In this document: in pieces, positions 5,252 to 6,940 of the stretch
Position numbering within the stretch: the first letter of the stretch is position 1
How the letters are laid out: each line of letters begins with the position of its first letter
Assembly: GCA_024763405.1 (NCBI GenBank)
Contig: JANTFQ010000129.1
Coordinates: 1-6,940 of the forward strand
Direction: 5' to 3'
DNA from: Calditrichaceae bacterium
GTDB lineage: Bacteria > Calditrichota > Calditrichia > Calditrichales > Calditrichaceae
DNA: 6,940 bases
Translations under genes and position numbers: made by a program
The notes under the pieces: model-generated
Told to the model about the DNA's origin: nothing
Databases searched by the model: none
Seen by the model: the letters and a program-made list of their open reading frames with translations, nothing else

Positions 5252-6940
5252 TTATACTTCCGTAGCCAGCGGCAGTTTAATAATTCCGTCGGTATTAAGC
5301 AGGTCGTAGCGTGCGGCTAAATCTTTTTCGTCACCGATTTCATTTTCTTCGATAAAATGAACATCGAGGATACCGTTTGCCTTGAAGCCTGTTCGGATAT
5401 AATTCAGCTCGTCGAGGCACAGGCTCCAGCCTTCCAACCAGTTATCCAGGGCTTCTTTTTGCTGATGACTTCCGGTAAAATGCACAAGTAAATCGATATC
5501 ACTGCCGGCCTGCGCGGTGGCTGTACCCGTACTGCCCAGCACATAAACGGCTTTCACCCCGAATCGCGCCGGTTTAAGCTGAGCGGCCAGGCTCTTGGCC
5601 ATCTGCATCCGCCATTTACCGTGATCTTCAATTTTAACCGTAGACAGATTATCGTCGGCAAAGTGTTTAACAGAACCACTGACAGGGGGCGTTAAAATAG
5701 CGGCCGCTTTATTCTTATCGGCATTCATTAAAATTTTAAGCGTTAACCCACGGGTCACGGCCGGCACGTGAATCACACGGATCACGGAATTTAAATGTTC
5801 AAATTCCGGAAGAAGCTGGCTAAGTTCATTGGGTGAATTATTTAAGAACGTATTATTGAACACGACATCCGGTTCGTCGGGATACAACGGTAAATAGCGG
5901 ATATTCGCTTCAACCAGGTCCTGGAAGAAATGAGTTCCAAAGGAAAGGTCGGGCACATAGTTGCCTTTCTTGCGGGCAATTTCAATTAAAATAGAGGTGT
6001 TGTTAATGTCGGAATAGGTGACATTGACGCCCAGTTTTATATCGCCGCGGCTGCCCCAGCGGCCGGGCCCCATCAGGATAAAACGCTTTTTAGGCAAAAT
6101 TTTATTCAGGTTGCTTACGACACGCCCAATCTCTTTAAGCCGGTTCAGCTCCTGAATGTCGCTGTATTTTTCGGGAACGACATAAACGATGTATTCAATA
6201 TTATCTACGATGCCATTGGATACGTATCGGTTCGCGGAAAAAATAAAGCGTTCTTTGGGAATACTGGCCGGAATATTAGCCGGAGCGCTCTGCCGCGAAT
6301 AACTTTGCGGCCGGCACTGCAACAGGTAAAAGTTTTTACCGTCATGCGCAAATTCAATATCCACCGGGGTGGCCAGTTTATTCTGCAGCTCTTTTATCAG
6401 CACATTCATTTGCTGCAAAAAGGGTGTATCTTTAAACAAACCTTCAAAAGTGACGGCCAGGTCTTTTTCCTGAAAGTCGGTATTAAAACCGGGGCTGGTT
6501 AAATTGTTGTGCTCAATAATAGAAGTGACTTTTTCAACAGCCGGATATTCATTGCCAATCTCTTTAAATAAAGTCCGTAATTCCACAGTTTCGAAGGTGT
6601 TTTTTTCCAGATTGATAACATCTGCTTTTTGCGGTGAATAGCGGATAATTTCATCGGGGCTCACATTGGTGCGCAGGCCGGGCTGTCCCGGAGCGATGAG
6701 AACCGGGTAGTCATCCCCCAGCCGATCCACAGCACGGGTTCCCAGACCCGGAACGAGGCGGATTAAGCCGTCTTCTTTTTTGATCCGCGGTGACCAGCGG
6801 AATTCATTATTGCTAAAGGCCACTCCGGCAAAGGCCGGCAGAAAGTATTTGCCTGCCTTTTGTCCAATCACTTCCTGAATCATTATGCCCATCTCTTCGT
6901 GAAAATCAATCAGCCCGCGCTCGATGCGGTACTCAATGGG
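5252..6940 (-). CDS. PEP/pyruvate-binding (PEP-synthase N-terminal-like) protein with C-terminal nucleotidyltransferase domain, partial
   Basis: The frame is open across the right edge, so only the C-terminal 562 residues are here; numbering is from the edge. Residues about 1-215 resemble the ATP-grasp part of PEP synthase/pyruvate phosphate dikinase: GIMIQEVIGQKAGKYF, RLVPGLGTRAVDRLGDDYP (about 61-79) and the closing DIEFAHDGKNFYLLQCRP (about 194-211). The swivelling phospho-histidine domain and PEP barrel that should follow in true PEP synthase are absent. Instead comes a middle region of unknown function with LMGPGRWGSRGDIKLGV (about 289-305) and SFGTHFFQDLVEANI (about 333-347). The last 120 residues are a polymerase-beta-type nucleotidyltransferase: LGST...GSDIDLLVHF, with Gly469-Ser470, metal-binding Asp481 and Asp483, and probable third Asp526 in GILDVHFI. 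The catalytic set looks intact. Substrate and product are unknown; ATP-dependent transfer of phosphate or a nucleotide is inferred. The histidine kinase gene follows within tens of bases, so a shared signalling role is possible. Calling it PEP synthase would be wrong. Confidence 0.85.
   Translation of the reverse strand, partial: PIEYRIERGLIDFHEEMGIMIQEVIGQKAGKYFLPAFAGVAFSNNEFRWSPRIKKEDGLIRLVPGLGTRAVDRLGDDYPVLIAPGQPGLRTNVSPDEIIRYSPQKADVINLEKNTFETVELRTLFKEIGNEYPAVEKVTSIIEHNNLTSPGFNTDFQEKDLAVTFEGLFKDTPFLQQMNVLIKELQNKLATPVDIEFAHDGKNFYLLQCRPQSYSRQSAPANIPASIPKERFIFSANRYVSNGIVDNIEYIVYVVPEKYSDIQELNRLKEIGRVVSNLNKILPKKRFILMGPGRWGSRGDIKLGVNVTYSDINNTSILIEIARKKGNYVPDLSFGTHFFQDLVEANIRYLPLYPDEPDVVFNNTFLNNSPNELSQLLPEFEHLNSVIRVIHVPAVTRGLTLKILMNADKNKAAAILTPPVSGSVKHFADDNLSTVKIEDHGKWRMQMAKSLAAQLKPARFGVKAVYVLGSTGTATAQAGSDIDLLVHFTGSHQQKEALDNWLEGWSLCLDELNYIRTGFKANGILDVHFIEENEIGDEKDLAARYDLLNTDGIIKLPLATEV

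Noticed and set aside
5252..6892. Met at 6892 as the start of the PEP-binding/NTase protein
   Set aside because: The frame remains open to the window edge with matching family sequence (PIEYRIERGLIDFHEE) before this Met, so it is internal.

Overview
The window reads as bacterial chromosome of moderate GC content. It holds five genes: a lipoprotein of the alpha-amylase family (cut by the left edge), thioredoxin reductase, a tRNA hydroxylation enzyme of the U32 family (TrhP/YegQ type), a cytosolic PAS-PAS histidine kinase, and a PEP-synthase-like protein fused to a nucleotidyltransferase (cut by the right edge). The lipoprotein amylase, purine-rich ribosome sites (AGGAGA, GGGGAG) and several small palindromic intergenic repeats would fit a Gram-negative lineage of the FCB/Calditrichota/Ignavibacteria kind. 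That placement is an impression from sequence style, not a test. No rRNA, tRNA, CRISPR array or intact transposase gene was seen.

Layout. Positions 1-680 (minus) encode the N-terminal 226 residues of the amylase-like lipoprotein. Its active-site motifs are damaged: the GH13 nucleophile position is Pro instead of Asp, and the usual motif I His and motif II Arg are both Gln. Thirty bases upstream of its TTG start lies a possible 241-base non-autonomous mobile element (720-960), with 10-base inverted ends and flanking 10-base direct repeats. It contains a nested palindromic repeat. After a gene-free AT-rich stretch comes trxB (1269-2195, plus), which ends at a strong hairpin terminator. It is convergent with trhP (2226-3509, minus).

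Between trhP and the histidine kinase is a 104-base cluster of three perfect hairpins enclosed by an outer inverted repeat (3590-3693). The right end is a minus-strand pair: the PEP-binding/nucleotidyltransferase fusion (5252-6940) and then the histidine kinase (3773-5143, probably starting near 5214). Only a few tens of bases separate them and no terminator is visible, so they look co-transcribed.

The genes do not form one pathway. trxB (redox) and trhP (tRNA U34 modification) are housekeeping. The right-hand pair could be a signalling unit, but no response regulator is present. The most notable points are the degenerate amylase with its disrupted upstream region, the kinase whose first PAS domain lacks an in-frame standard start codon (a one-base change in a G run would supply one), and the unusual kinase-fold/nucleotidyltransferase fusion.
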